A stretch of 64,000 bases of DNA, from assembly GCA_041656295.1 (NCBI GenBank), contig JBBADV010000002.1, positions 186,001-250,000 of the forward strand, in the 5' to 3' direction. Made by a program: the position numbers and the translations under genes. Positions 26,101 through 33,773 of this stretch are shown piece after piece. Within the stretch, counting starts at the first letter, position 1. Every line of letters starts with the position of its first letter. The notes below the pieces were generated by a model that had not been told where the DNA came from, searched no databases, and saw nothing but the letters and a program-made list of their open reading frames with translations. This DNA is from Kiritimatiellales bacterium. Lineage in GTDB: Bacteria > Verrucomicrobiota > Kiritimatiellia > Kiritimatiellales > Tichowtungiaceae.

Positions 26101-27129
26101 TTATAATCCCATCACGATTTTCACGGTGAAGAAAAATATAGCCAGACCGGTGATGTCGACAATAGTTGTGAGCGCCGGACTGGCGATCACTGCCGGATCA
26201 TATTTTAATTTTGCGGCGCCGAGCGGCAGCAGTGCGCCGATCAGTGTTGATGTGATTACCTGCAGTCCCAGGGCAAGCGAAATGGCGAATCCCATTCGCA
26301 CCAGCGAAAAATTCCCCGGCACATTTGCATTGCCGGAATAAAGAGCAACGCGTACCGCCGTTAGAATACTGAGCAGCAGCGCCAGCAAAATGGATACTTT
26401 GAATTCCTTATAGAGAATTTTGACTGAATCGCGCGCGGTGATCTCACGCAGAGCCAGCGCACGGATAACCAGTGTGGCCGCCTGACTGCCGGTATTGCCG
26501 CCGGTGTCGGCGAGCATCGGCATGAATGCGGCAAGAATTGTGAACTGCATCAGCAGTCCTTCAAAGTGCTGGACAATGAACCCTGAAATCAGCCCGAGCA
26601 CGGCGAGCAGAACCAGCCAGCCGGCGCGGTTTTTAAAGTGCTGCCGCGACGATGTTTTTAAATAGGCAGCCGTTTCATGACTGCCGGTAATGGCCATAAA
26701 TTTTTCAATGTCTTCGGTCTGCTCTTCAACGATAATGTCGATCGCGTCATCATACGTAATAATTCCGGCAAGCGCATTGCTGCTGTCGACAACGGGCAGC
26801 GCGATGAGATCATATTTTTGAATCGTGCGCGCGGCGTCTTCCTGATCGTCATCAACGCGGCAGAAAATAAAATCCTGATGCATAATCTGGTCTACGCGCC
26901 GCTGTTCCGGTGCGAGGATCAGATCTTTCAGTGAAACGAATCCGAGCAGCTGCCGGTTTTGATCAACAACATATGAATAATAAATCGTCTCTTTATCCGG
27001 CGCAACTTCGCGCAGATGTCCCATGGCCTGAACGGCGGTGTATTCCGGCAGCAGTGTTGCATAACTGGACGTCATCGCAGCGCCGGCGGTTCCGGCCGCA
27101 TAGACAGAGATAGGATCTTCTTTTTTCAT
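26101..27129 (-). CDS. mgtE: MgtE-type magnesium transporter without the N domain
   Basis: The protein has 342 residues. Paired CBS domains occupy about 15-140 (YAAGTAGAAMTSSYATLLPE onward). The five-helix MgtE channel domain is at about 165-342, with PMLADTGGNTGSQAATL, the family filter region, near 210. Usual MgtE proteins have about 450 residues; the acidic superhelical N domain, part of the magnesium gate, is absent here, and no remnant is seen upstream. Transport of Mg2+ is likely, with altered gating by inference. The start at 27129 has AGAGGTGA as ribosome site, which is buried in a hairpin. A 39-codon ORF precedes it. Confidence 0.85.
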   Translation of the reverse strand: MKKEDPISVYAAGTAGAAMTSSYATLLPEYTAVQAMGHLREVAPDKETIYYSYVVDQNRQLLGFVSLKDLILAPEQRRVDQIMHQDFIFCRVDDDQEDAARTIQKYDLIALPVVDSSNALAGIITYDDAIDIIVEEQTEDIEKFMAITGSHETAAYLKTSSRQHFKNRAGWLVLLAVLGLISGFIVQHFEGLLMQFTILAAFMPMLADTGGNTGSQAATLVIRALALREITARDSVKILYKEFKVSILLALLLSILTAVRVALYSGNANVPGNFSLVRMGFAISLALGLQVITSTLIGALLPLGAAKLKYDPAVIASPALTTIVDITGLAIFFFTVKIVMGL

Positions 27130-27180
27130 GGCTCACCTCTATTTTCTTGCGCACGTCCGCAACGCAAACAGAGGTGAACC
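27130..27180 (-). promoter_or_regulatory. Hairpin hiding the mgtE ribosome site
   Basis: On the minus strand TCACCTCT (27177-27170) pairs perfectly with AGAGGTGA (27140-27133), which is the mgtE ribosome site. An inner stem TTGCG (27167-27163) with CGCAA (27151-27147) extends it. The hairpin would block initiation unless opened by a ribosome, an ion or a protein. Confidence 0.5.
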
Positions 27181-27189
27181 GCCGGCCGA

Positions 27190-27309
27190 TCACTTTGCCG
27201 GCTTGCAGGTTATAACACCGTTTGCGCGATCGACGCGCAGCAAAAGATTCTGGATTACTTCGGATTGATGAAGAATGCGCTGACAACTACTGTCGTCTGG
27301 GTCATTCAT
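27190..27309 (-). CDS. Small leader ORF upstream of mgtE
   Basis: A 39-residue ORF starts at 27309, 4 bases after a perfect AGGAGG on the minus strand. It begins MNDPDDSSCQRILHQ and ends NGVITCKPAK. No homologue is recognised and it is too short for a domain. It ends 60 bases before mgtE, immediately before the palindrome GCCGGC...GCCGGC and the hairpin that covers the mgtE ribosome site. The position suggests a leader peptide whose translation may control mgtE, like the short ORFs before Mg2+ transporters in enterobacteria, but this is inference. Confidence 0.45.
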   Translation of the reverse strand: MNDPDDSSCQRILHQSEVIQNLLLRVDRANGVITCKPAK

Positions 27310-27653
27310 TCGGTCCTCCTTTTGGTTGGTGTTATTGAATCTTTCGATTCCGTTCCATTCCATTGAACTGTATCTTACGATGCGGAAGCAATCCTTTTAT
27401 TAGAGAAACCGGCGTAAATTCTGTGGGCGGATTGTAAAAGCGGCATCCGGTTAGATTCGGAAACGCTCAATACGGAATAAACCCTTTGTCATTCACCAGA
27501 AACAGCACATTTTTGATCCGCCGCATTGGCAGAGCAAACAGGATTCCTGCACCGAGAATTCTCGGTCTCATGCTGTCCGGCGCCGGTGGATAATCATTTT
27601 ATGCACGGAATATGGCTGCCGGCGAGATACGGACCGTTTTGCGGTGAGGCTGT
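27310..27653. other. 344-bp gap, mgtE upstream region
   Basis: This stretch separates the mgtE leader from the next minus-strand gene and should hold the mgtE promoter. No confident -35/-10 pair, repeat or ORF is seen. ATTCTCGGTCTC and AAGCGGCATCCGG strings have no clear meaning. Confidence 0.35.
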
Positions 27654-28121
27654 TTAACTGATTTGATTCATTATGTTTTCGGCGGCGCACAGTTGATTTT
27701 CAAGCACGGTGAGATCCAGTCTGGCGAGTTCTGCTGCGGAAAGATCGGCGATCTGCAGATCGCCGGAAATATTTCCGGCGGCGAGAAGCAGTTCACCGGC
27801 AATGCGAAGCAGATTGCCGGTTTCTGCATCAATTCCGGCAAGCAGTTCAGCGCAGAAAAATTCATAGCAGACCGGCGGGCGTCCGGCGGTAAGTGCGCAA
27901 CCGGTTTCAGTTAAAAAGCCGTAGGCGTCGCTCTCAAGTTCATCGCGCCGGTGAAGCATTTTCAGAAACGGACTGTCGAGCGCCTCTTCGCAAAGATCGG
28001 CGCGACAACAGCAAGTGCTGCACAGCGTGCAGCTGCCGGCACAAATTGAATGAATGAAATTTTGAACGCGCTGTTCCAGCGCGGCGTAGGATTCGGCGAA
28101 ATGTTGTAAACGTAGATTCAT
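27654..28121 (-). CDS. Cysteine-rich hypothetical protein
   Basis: The protein has 155 residues and is not firmly recognised. Near the N-terminus, IHSICAGSCTLCSTCCCRADLC packs eight cysteines in about 20 residues, with more at GCALTAGRPPVCYEFFC. The pattern suggests a metal or Fe-S site, similar in flavour to YkgJ-type zinc/iron-chelating cluster proteins but not matching a known spacing. The C-terminal half is helical. No signal peptide is seen. It diverges from mreB at 28287 and is read toward mgtE. The codon choice fits the genome, so it is probably real. Confidence 0.65.
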   Translation of the reverse strand: MNLRLQHFAESYAALEQRVQNFIHSICAGSCTLCSTCCCRADLCEEALDSPFLKMLHRRDELESDAYGFLTETGCALTAGRPPVCYEFFCAELLAGIDAETGNLLRIAGELLLAAGNISGDLQIADLSAAELARLDLTVLENQLCAAENIMNQIS

Positions 28122-28286
28122 ATATACGTTGAAAGTCTGAAAGCTCCATGCCTAAAAGTCGAATCGATTGTGCCGGTTGAGCAGGATTATGTATCCTTTG
28201 CCTGTTTATTTCTCTTGACCGGTTTTGCTTAAATCGGCAAATATGAGCCGCTTAGATTTTAAAAGAGCTGTTTTTGACGAACGGGT

Positions 28287-29327
28287 ATGTTTAACATGTT
28301 TAACCATCTGATGGGGCTTTTCTCCAGCGATATCGGGATCGACCTTGGTACCGCTAACACTCTGGTTTATGTACGCGACCGCGGGATCGTCTTGCGCGAG
28401 CCGTCGGTTGTCGCGGTACAGGTTGGCACGAACCGGGTGCTGAAAGTGGGAGATGACGCCAAACGGATGCTGGGCAGAACGCCTGGAAATATTGTGGCTG
28501 TCCGTCCGATGAAAGGCGGTGTGATCGCTGATTTTGATTTTACCGAGGCCATGCTCCGGTATTTTATTCAGAAAGTTCATAACCGTCGCCGCATGGTTCG
28601 CCCCAGGGTTGTTGTGGCAGTTCCAAGCGGAATTACTGAGGTGGAGAAGCGCGCAGTAAAAGACTCGGCACTGCATGCGGGCGCGCGCGATGTATTTTTA
28701 ATTGAGGAACCGATGGCAGCTGCGATCGGCGTGGGGCTGCCGGTACAGGAACCGGCGGGCAATATGATTGTGGATATCGGCGGCGGCACAACCGAAGTCG
28801 CACTGATTTCCCTCGCCGGTATTGTTTTCAGTCGCAGCGTGCGAGTCGGCGGGGACGATATGGATGAGGCCCTCATCCAGTATTTGAAACGGGAATATAA
28901 TCTATTGATCGGCGAACGAACCGCAGAAGATATTAAAATTACGATCGGTTCCGCCATGCGCATTAACGACGAAACGACCATGGAAGTCAAAGGCCGCGAC
29001 CAGGTCGCCGGTCTGCCGAAAACGCTCACGATCAGCTCTGAAGAAATTCGCGCCGCGTTAAAAGATCCGGTTTCCGGCATTGTGGATGCGATCCGCGTAA
29101 CGCTCGACCGCTGTCCGCCGGAGTTATCGGCCGACCTCGTCGACCGCGGAATGGTTCTGGCCGGCGGCGGCGCGATGCTGCGCGGACTTGACAGACTGAT
29201 TGCTGAAAATACCGGACTGCCGGTGCACATCGCCGAAGATCCGCTCAGCGCAGTTGCCGAAGGTACCGGGGTCGTTCTGCATGAAATCGATCTGATGCGT
29301 AAACTCGCCGCAAACGGCGAGCAATAG
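28287..29327 (+). CDS. mreB: Rod-shape protein MreB
   Basis: The protein has 346 residues, full length for the actin-like MreB. SSDIGIDLGTANTLVYVRD is the first phosphate loop, NMIVDIGGGTTEVALIS the second, and LAGGGAMLRGLD the adenosine site. MreB forms membrane-bound ATP-driven filaments that guide lateral wall synthesis. It is the first gene of a co-oriented row mreB-mreC-mreD-mrdA-rodA-rng, so the cell is probably rod-shaped or at least has an elongation machine with peptidoglycan synthesis. ATGs at 28287 and 28296 are both possible starts. Confidence 0.97.
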   Translation: MFNMFNHLMGLFSSDIGIDLGTANTLVYVRDRGIVLREPSVVAVQVGTNRVLKVGDDAKRMLGRTPGNIVAVRPMKGGVIADFDFTEAMLRYFIQKVHNRRRMVRPRVVVAVPSGITEVEKRAVKDSALHAGARDVFLIEEPMAAAIGVGLPVQEPAGNMIVDIGGGTTEVALISLAGIVFSRSVRVGGDDMDEALIQYLKREYNLLIGERTAEDIKITIGSAMRINDETTMEVKGRDQVAGLPKTLTISSEEIRAALKDPVSGIVDAIRVTLDRCPPELSADLVDRGMVLAGGGAMLRGLDRLIAENTGLPVHIAEDPLSAVAEGTGVVLHEIDLMRKLAANGEQ

Positions 29328-29382
29328 AAGTTATTTTCTCATTCAATATCGTCCCGCCGGAATTTTAAACGCCGGACGGCAG

Positions 29383-30213
29383 ATGATTGGTAGACGAAAA
29401 ATTTTAAAATGGATTGCGGCAGCACTTGCACTGCTGCTCCTTTTCAATCTGCCTGCAACGTGCAGTTCGCGCATCAAGTCGGTCTTTAATAACTCCGCCG
29501 CACCGGTGCAAATGCTGCTGCTCAGTTTCGGCATGAGCCTCAAAGAGGGCTGGGATGCAGTACGCGGTTTCGACGGACTCATCGAAAGAAATCAGCGCCT
29601 CACCGAGGAGGTGATCCGGTTGCAGGCGAAAGCGGTGATGCTGGAAAATCTCGCCGAAGAAAACCGGCGGTTGCACGAACAGCTCGACTTTTCCGATGCC
29701 CAGCCGGACAATTTAATTGCGGCACAGGTGATTGCACGCAGCGTCAGCGGCTGGTGGCAGAGCGTGCGGCTGGACAAAGGAACAAAGCACGGCGTCCGCT
29801 CCAACTCGCCGGTCATTTCGTCTGACGGACTGGTTGGATGCACTGCCGGTGTTTCAGCGCTTTCATCCGAAGTTATTTTAGTTTCCGATCCGGCGTGTAA
29901 AGTTTCAGCGCGAATTTCGCGTACCGGTTCGTTTGGAATTGTCAGCGGACGCGGAACAAACCTGAAAGGCTACCCGGTTGCGCGCATGCAGTTTATTCAC
30001 AAAGATATTCCGGTGCGTGAAGGCGACGCGGTGGTAACATCCGGACTCGGCGGCATTTTTCCAAAAAACATCCTCATCGGTTATATTGACAAAATATATA
30101 CCGAAGAAAACGGTCTATATCAGTACGCCGATATTATTCCGAAAGCCGTTGTTTATTTGATGGAAGTGGTTTTTGTTTCGACAAACAATGACATGGCGGA
30201 GGATGGCGAATGA
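29383..30213 (+). CDS. mreC: Rod-shape protein MreC
   Basis: The protein has 276 residues. A single N-terminal membrane helix (WIAAALALLLLFNLPA) anchors it; a coiled coil lies at about 70-105 (LTEEVIRLQAKAVMLENLAE), and two small beta-barrels follow in the periplasm (VIARSVSGWWQSVRLDKGT, later VTSGLGGIFPKNILIG). MreC links MreB and MreD to the PBP2/RodA synthase. Its last 4 bases overlap the start of mreD. Confidence 0.95.
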   Translation: MIGRRKILKWIAAALALLLLFNLPATCSSRIKSVFNNSAAPVQMLLLSFGMSLKEGWDAVRGFDGLIERNQRLTEEVIRLQAKAVMLENLAEENRRLHEQLDFSDAQPDNLIAAQVIARSVSGWWQSVRLDKGTKHGVRSNSPVISSDGLVGCTAGVSALSSEVILVSDPACKVSARISRTGSFGIVSGRGTNLKGYPVARMQFIHKDIPVREGDAVVTSGLGGIFPKNILIGYIDKIYTEENGLYQYADIIPKAVVYLMEVVFVSTNNDMAEDGE

Positions 30214-30686
30214 AACCGCTGGTTATCACCGTTCTTTTGTTTGCCGCCGGATCGATTCAGGCGCTGATGCCGATTGAATTTCCGGCACTGCTTTGTCTGA
30301 TGATTTTTATCGCGCTGCATTCACGGTTGAATGTTGCGCTTTACGGAGCCGTCATCGCCGGACTGATTCATGATTCATTCTGTCCGGCGCCGCTTGGAAT
30401 TTCTATTCCGTTTTTTTTGCTCACGGTGTTTGTTATTAATTACATTCGCCGCGAAATTTTTTCTGATATCGCGTGGACGTATGTAATTCTCGGAGGACTC
30501 TTTGCACTGCTGAAAACACTCTACTTCATTCTGATTCTAGCGTTGTTTAATATTCGTCCGGTGCGCACCGCTGAACTGTTTTTGCAGCTCGTTGCCGGTG
30601 TTTTAGTGGCACTGTTTCTGGCGCCGGGAATTTTTCTGGCGGCAGCGCCGTTCAGAGATAAATGGTACCGGAGGGCGCTACGATGA
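30210..30686 (+). CDS. mreD: Rod-shape protein MreD
   Basis: A 158-residue integral membrane protein with five to six hydrophobic helices. AGLIHDSFCPAPLGISIPFF near residue 50 is the usual polar turn in MreD. It overlaps mreC by ATGA and mrdA by four bases, so translation is coupled. It belongs to the elongasome. Sequence divergence is normal for MreD, and the position confirms the call. Confidence 0.9.
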   Translation: MKPLVITVLLFAAGSIQALMPIEFPALLCLMIFIALHSRLNVALYGAVIAGLIHDSFCPAPLGISIPFFLLTVFVINYIRREIFSDIAWTYVILGGLFALLKTLYFILILALFNIRPVRTAELFLQLVAGVLVALFLAPGIFLAAAPFRDKWYRRALR

Positions 30687-32632
30687 TGATGCGCGTCCGC
30701 CGTCCTGAAAAATTTGAACCGCTGCGTTACTGGCTGCTCGGCGGATTTATGCTGTTCATGCTGGCGTTGCTTGGTTTTTCACTGTGGAAACTGCAGGTAA
30801 AAAGCAGCGCAATGTTTGAATCACGAATTGAAATTCAAAGTTTGCGCCGTGTACGGCTGCCGGGAATTCGCGGCAAAATTTATGACCGCAACGGGTTATG
30901 TCTCGCCGATAACCGCCCGATATATTCGATTTCGCTTTTCCTTGAAGATATCCGGCGCGCCGGTCCGTGGTCGCGCACGATCGACCGCGCAATGGATGTG
31001 ATCAATCAGGTTTCTGAACTCACCGGCCTGCCGCCGGAATTAACACGCGACGATGTCTGGAAACATATTCGCCTGCGTCTGCCGCTGCCGCTCGTGCTAT
31101 GGCGGCAGGCCGGGCCGGAAGCAATGGCAAAACTGGCAGAGCAGGGCGCCCGGATTCCCGGCGTCGATCTTTATATACAGGCAACACGCACTTATCCGTA
31201 CAGTCCATACACCTCGCATCTCATCGGCTACGTCGGCCGCGCCGATCCGGAAAAGCTGACTGAAGAAGAAGAATATTCATATTATCTGCCGACAATGTTC
31301 GGCCGCGCCGGACTTGAAAAGCTGTTCGATCCGTTCATGCAGGGCAAAGCCGGCGGAACGCTGGTTCAGATTGATGTATCCGGTTACCGGCACGGCGAAC
31401 TCGCGCGCCGCGAATCGAAAGCCGGCGGCGATCTGCGGCTGACGCTTGACATGGAAATTCAACTGCTCGCGCATAAATCGCTCGGAAATTATAACGGGGC
31501 GGTGGTGGTAATGGATCCGAACAACGGCGATGTGCTGGCGATGATCAGTGCGCCGGGATACGATGCAAATATGTTTGTTCCGTTTATTACCACAGCAAAC
31601 TGGAATGTGCTGCGCGACAATGCGAACAAACCGTTGCTCAACCGCGCCGTCGCCGGAACCTATCCGCCGGGCAGTGTTTTCAAACCGCTGGTCGGACTTG
31701 CCGCCGCGACAGTGAATCCGGCGGCTGCGCATGAATATCGCGACTCGCCGGGATTCTATATGCTCGGACGGCGGCGGATCCGCGACTGGAATCCGCACGG
31801 CCACGGTGAAGTGAATCTGCGCGAAGCTCTGAAACTTTCGGCAAATGTGTACTTTCTGAAAACTGCGCTCGAATACGGCTGGCAGCCGATCATTGAGCAG
31901 GCGAAAGCGGTCGGGCTCGGACAGAAAACCGGCGTTGAAGTTGACTTTGAACAAGCCGGGCTTGTGCCGGATACGGAATGGCTGAAACGCACCGGCCGCG
32001 GAAATAATTTTACCGACGGTGATGTTTGCAACCTCTCAATCGGACAGGGCTATTTGACGGTAACGCCGGTCCAAATGGCGATGATGACGTCCGCGATTGC
32101 CAACGGCGGCTATCTGTATAAACCGCGTGTAGTGCTGTCGTACCGGCTGCCGGGCAGTAATGAATATGTGAACGAACCGGAGCGGCACGGCGGTAAAATG
32201 AACTGGCCGGCTGATGCTGTTTCAATTGTTCGGGCCGGCATGCGCGATGTGATTATGGAGCGCAACGGTACCGGACACCGTGCTGCAGTGCCGGGATTTG
32301 AATTTGCCGGAAAAACCGGCACGGCGGAATACGGTGCAAACAATCAGTATAAACACACCTGGATGATTGGATTCGCACCGTACCACAACCCGCAATATGC
32401 CGTAGCGATGATTATTGAAGATGGCGGCTCCGGAGGCTCCACCGTGGGCCCGCAGTTAAAAATTTTAATGTCCGGTCTGTACGAAAAAATGAAACGGGAA
32501 GGGCGGCTTCAAGAACCTCAGAATGATGAACAAGGAATTTCGAATGTAGAAGTGAATGAAGAAACTCCAAACTTCAATATTCATTATTCCTTGTTCGATA
32601 GTCAACATTCCAAAGGAGGCTCACCATGTTGA
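30683..32632 (+). CDS. mrdA: Penicillin-binding protein 2 (elongasome transpeptidase)
   Basis: The protein has 649 residues. The start at 30683 (GGAGG 9 bases before, overlapping the mreD stop) is preferred to 30662. It has an N-terminal membrane helix, the pedestal domain beginning PGIRGKIYDRNG, and a transpeptidase domain with SVFK (PPGSVFKPLVG), SAN (KLSANVYF) and KTG (AGKTGTAEYG). It crosslinks peptidoglycan with RodA. The last 38 or so residues, from about 612, are encoded by an intergenic-type inverted repeat and are unlikely to belong to the family domain. The stop overlaps the rodA start by 7 bp. Confidence 0.95.
   Translation: MMMRVRRPEKFEPLRYWLLGGFMLFMLALLGFSLWKLQVKSSAMFESRIEIQSLRRVRLPGIRGKIYDRNGLCLADNRPIYSISLFLEDIRRAGPWSRTIDRAMDVINQVSELTGLPPELTRDDVWKHIRLRLPLPLVLWRQAGPEAMAKLAEQGARIPGVDLYIQATRTYPYSPYTSHLIGYVGRADPEKLTEEEEYSYYLPTMFGRAGLEKLFDPFMQGKAGGTLVQIDVSGYRHGELARRESKAGGDLRLTLDMEIQLLAHKSLGNYNGAVVVMDPNNGDVLAMISAPGYDANMFVPFITTANWNVLRDNANKPLLNRAVAGTYPPGSVFKPLVGLAAATVNPAAAHEYRDSPGFYMLGRRRIRDWNPHGHGEVNLREALKLSANVYFLKTALEYGWQPIIEQAKAVGLGQKTGVEVDFEQAGLVPDTEWLKRTGRGNNFTDGDVCNLSIGQGYLTVTPVQMAMMTSAIANGGYLYKPRVVLSYRLPGSNEYVNEPERHGGKMNWPADAVSIVRAGMRDVIMERNGTGHRAAVPGFEFAGKTGTAEYGANNQYKHTWMIGFAPYHNPQYAVAMIIEDGGSGGSTVGPQLKILMSGLYEKMKREGRLQEPQNDEQGISNVEVNEETPNFNIHYSLFDSQHSKGGSPC
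32521..32612. repeat. Inverted repeat inside the 3' end of mrdA
   Basis: GAACAAGGAAT (32528-32538) pairs with ATTCCTTGTTC (32586-32596), with further loose pairing outside. The string is of the intergenic ATTCATTATTCC type, yet here it is translated as the PBP2 tail and carries the rodA ribosome site AAAGGAGG just beyond. Confidence 0.6.
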
Positions 32633-33753
32633 GCTTCCTCCGCCGCATCGACTGGATCAGCGTGGTTATCATTATCGCACTGACGGTGTTTGGATTCTTT
32701 TTTATTTACAGTGCCGGATACCGTAATGCCGATCAGGCTGTCAGCGGAATGGTTTCACGTCAAATGATCTGGGCGATCACCGGTTTCGCCGTATACATCG
32801 CGGCGGCGGCGTTCGATTACCGTTACCTTGCGCGCGTGCAGTGGTGGATTTACGGCGCAGCGATCATTCTGTTAGTGCTGGTGCTGTTCATCGGCACATC
32901 CGTTTATGGCGCGCATCGCTGGTTTAGTATCGGCGGCATCATGGTTCAACCGTCAGAAATCGGAAAGCTCGCCTTGATTTTCACCCTTGCGGGACTGCTG
33001 AGCAGTCCGGCGCTGGAGTTGAACAGCCGTAAAATATTCATGTTTTCATTTTTAATTGCCGGAGTTCCGTTTCTATTGATTGTCGCAGAACCGGATCTTG
33101 GTACAGCGATCGTTTTAATTCCGGTGACCATCGCGATGCTGTTCTGCGCAGGATGCCCGTTGAAACCGCTTTTAATTCTGATCGGCCTCGGCTTGCTTGG
33201 TCTGCTGATGATGGCTCTCTGGCTGAAATATTTTCCCGAGACCTGTCCGTTCCTTGCCGACTATCAGAAAAACCGTATTCTCGTTTTTCTGAATGTGAAT
33301 GAAGATCCGCTTGGCGCAGGCTGGAATAAACTGCAGTCGCAGATTGCGATCGGTTCCGGCGGTCTGTTTGGCAAAGGTTATTTGAAAGGAACTCAAAACA
33401 TCCTCGGTTTTCTGCCGAGAACAGTGGCGCCGACCGACTTTATCTTTTCGGTCGTTGCCGAGGAAACCGGCTTTGCCGGAGGCGTAGTGCTGTTAACACT
33501 TTACGCCGTATTAATCGTGCGCGCTGTCTTTACCGCTGTATTCGCCCGCGACCGGTTCGGGCGACTGCTTGCGGCGGGGATCGGCACACTTATTTTTGCA
33601 CATGTTTTTGTAAATATCGCGATGACCGTCGGACTTATGCCGATTACCGGTCTGCCGCTGCCGTTGATGAGTTACGGCGGTTCCTTCATGGTGAGTATCA
33701 TGGCGGCATTAGGGCTGGTTCAAAGTGTCTGTCTCCGCCGGCGTCGTATTTAA
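32626..33753 (+). CDS. rodA: Rod-shape peptidoglycan polymerase RodA
   Basis: This 375-residue SEDS family glycosyltransferase has about ten membrane helices. Diagnostic parts are GAHRWFSIGGIMVQPSEIGK (family signature near 95-115), the catalytic-region EPDLGTA with Asp near 148, and the C-terminal GLPLPLMSYGGSFM. It polymerises lipid II glycan strands and pairs with PBP2, encoded just upstream with a 7-bp overlap. The strong ribosome site AAAGGAGG lies within the repeat-derived end of mrdA. Confidence 0.95.
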   Translation: MLSFLRRIDWISVVIIIALTVFGFFFIYSAGYRNADQAVSGMVSRQMIWAITGFAVYIAAAAFDYRYLARVQWWIYGAAIILLVLVLFIGTSVYGAHRWFSIGGIMVQPSEIGKLALIFTLAGLLSSPALELNSRKIFMFSFLIAGVPFLLIVAEPDLGTAIVLIPVTIAMLFCAGCPLKPLLILIGLGLLGLLMMALWLKYFPETCPFLADYQKNRILVFLNVNEDPLGAGWNKLQSQIAIGSGGLFGKGYLKGTQNILGFLPRTVAPTDFIFSVVAEETGFAGGVVLLTLYAVLIVRAVFTAVFARDRFGRLLAAGIGTLIFAHVFVNIAMTVGLMPITGLPLPLMSYGGSFMVSIMAALGLVQSVCLRRRRI

Positions 33754-33773
33754 TTAGAAAGAGGAGGGCAGCA

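Noticed and set aside
27130..27653. M-box magnesium riboswitch upstream of mgtE
   Set aside because: None of the conserved M-box core strings is seen; only a short hairpin and a small ORF can be supported.
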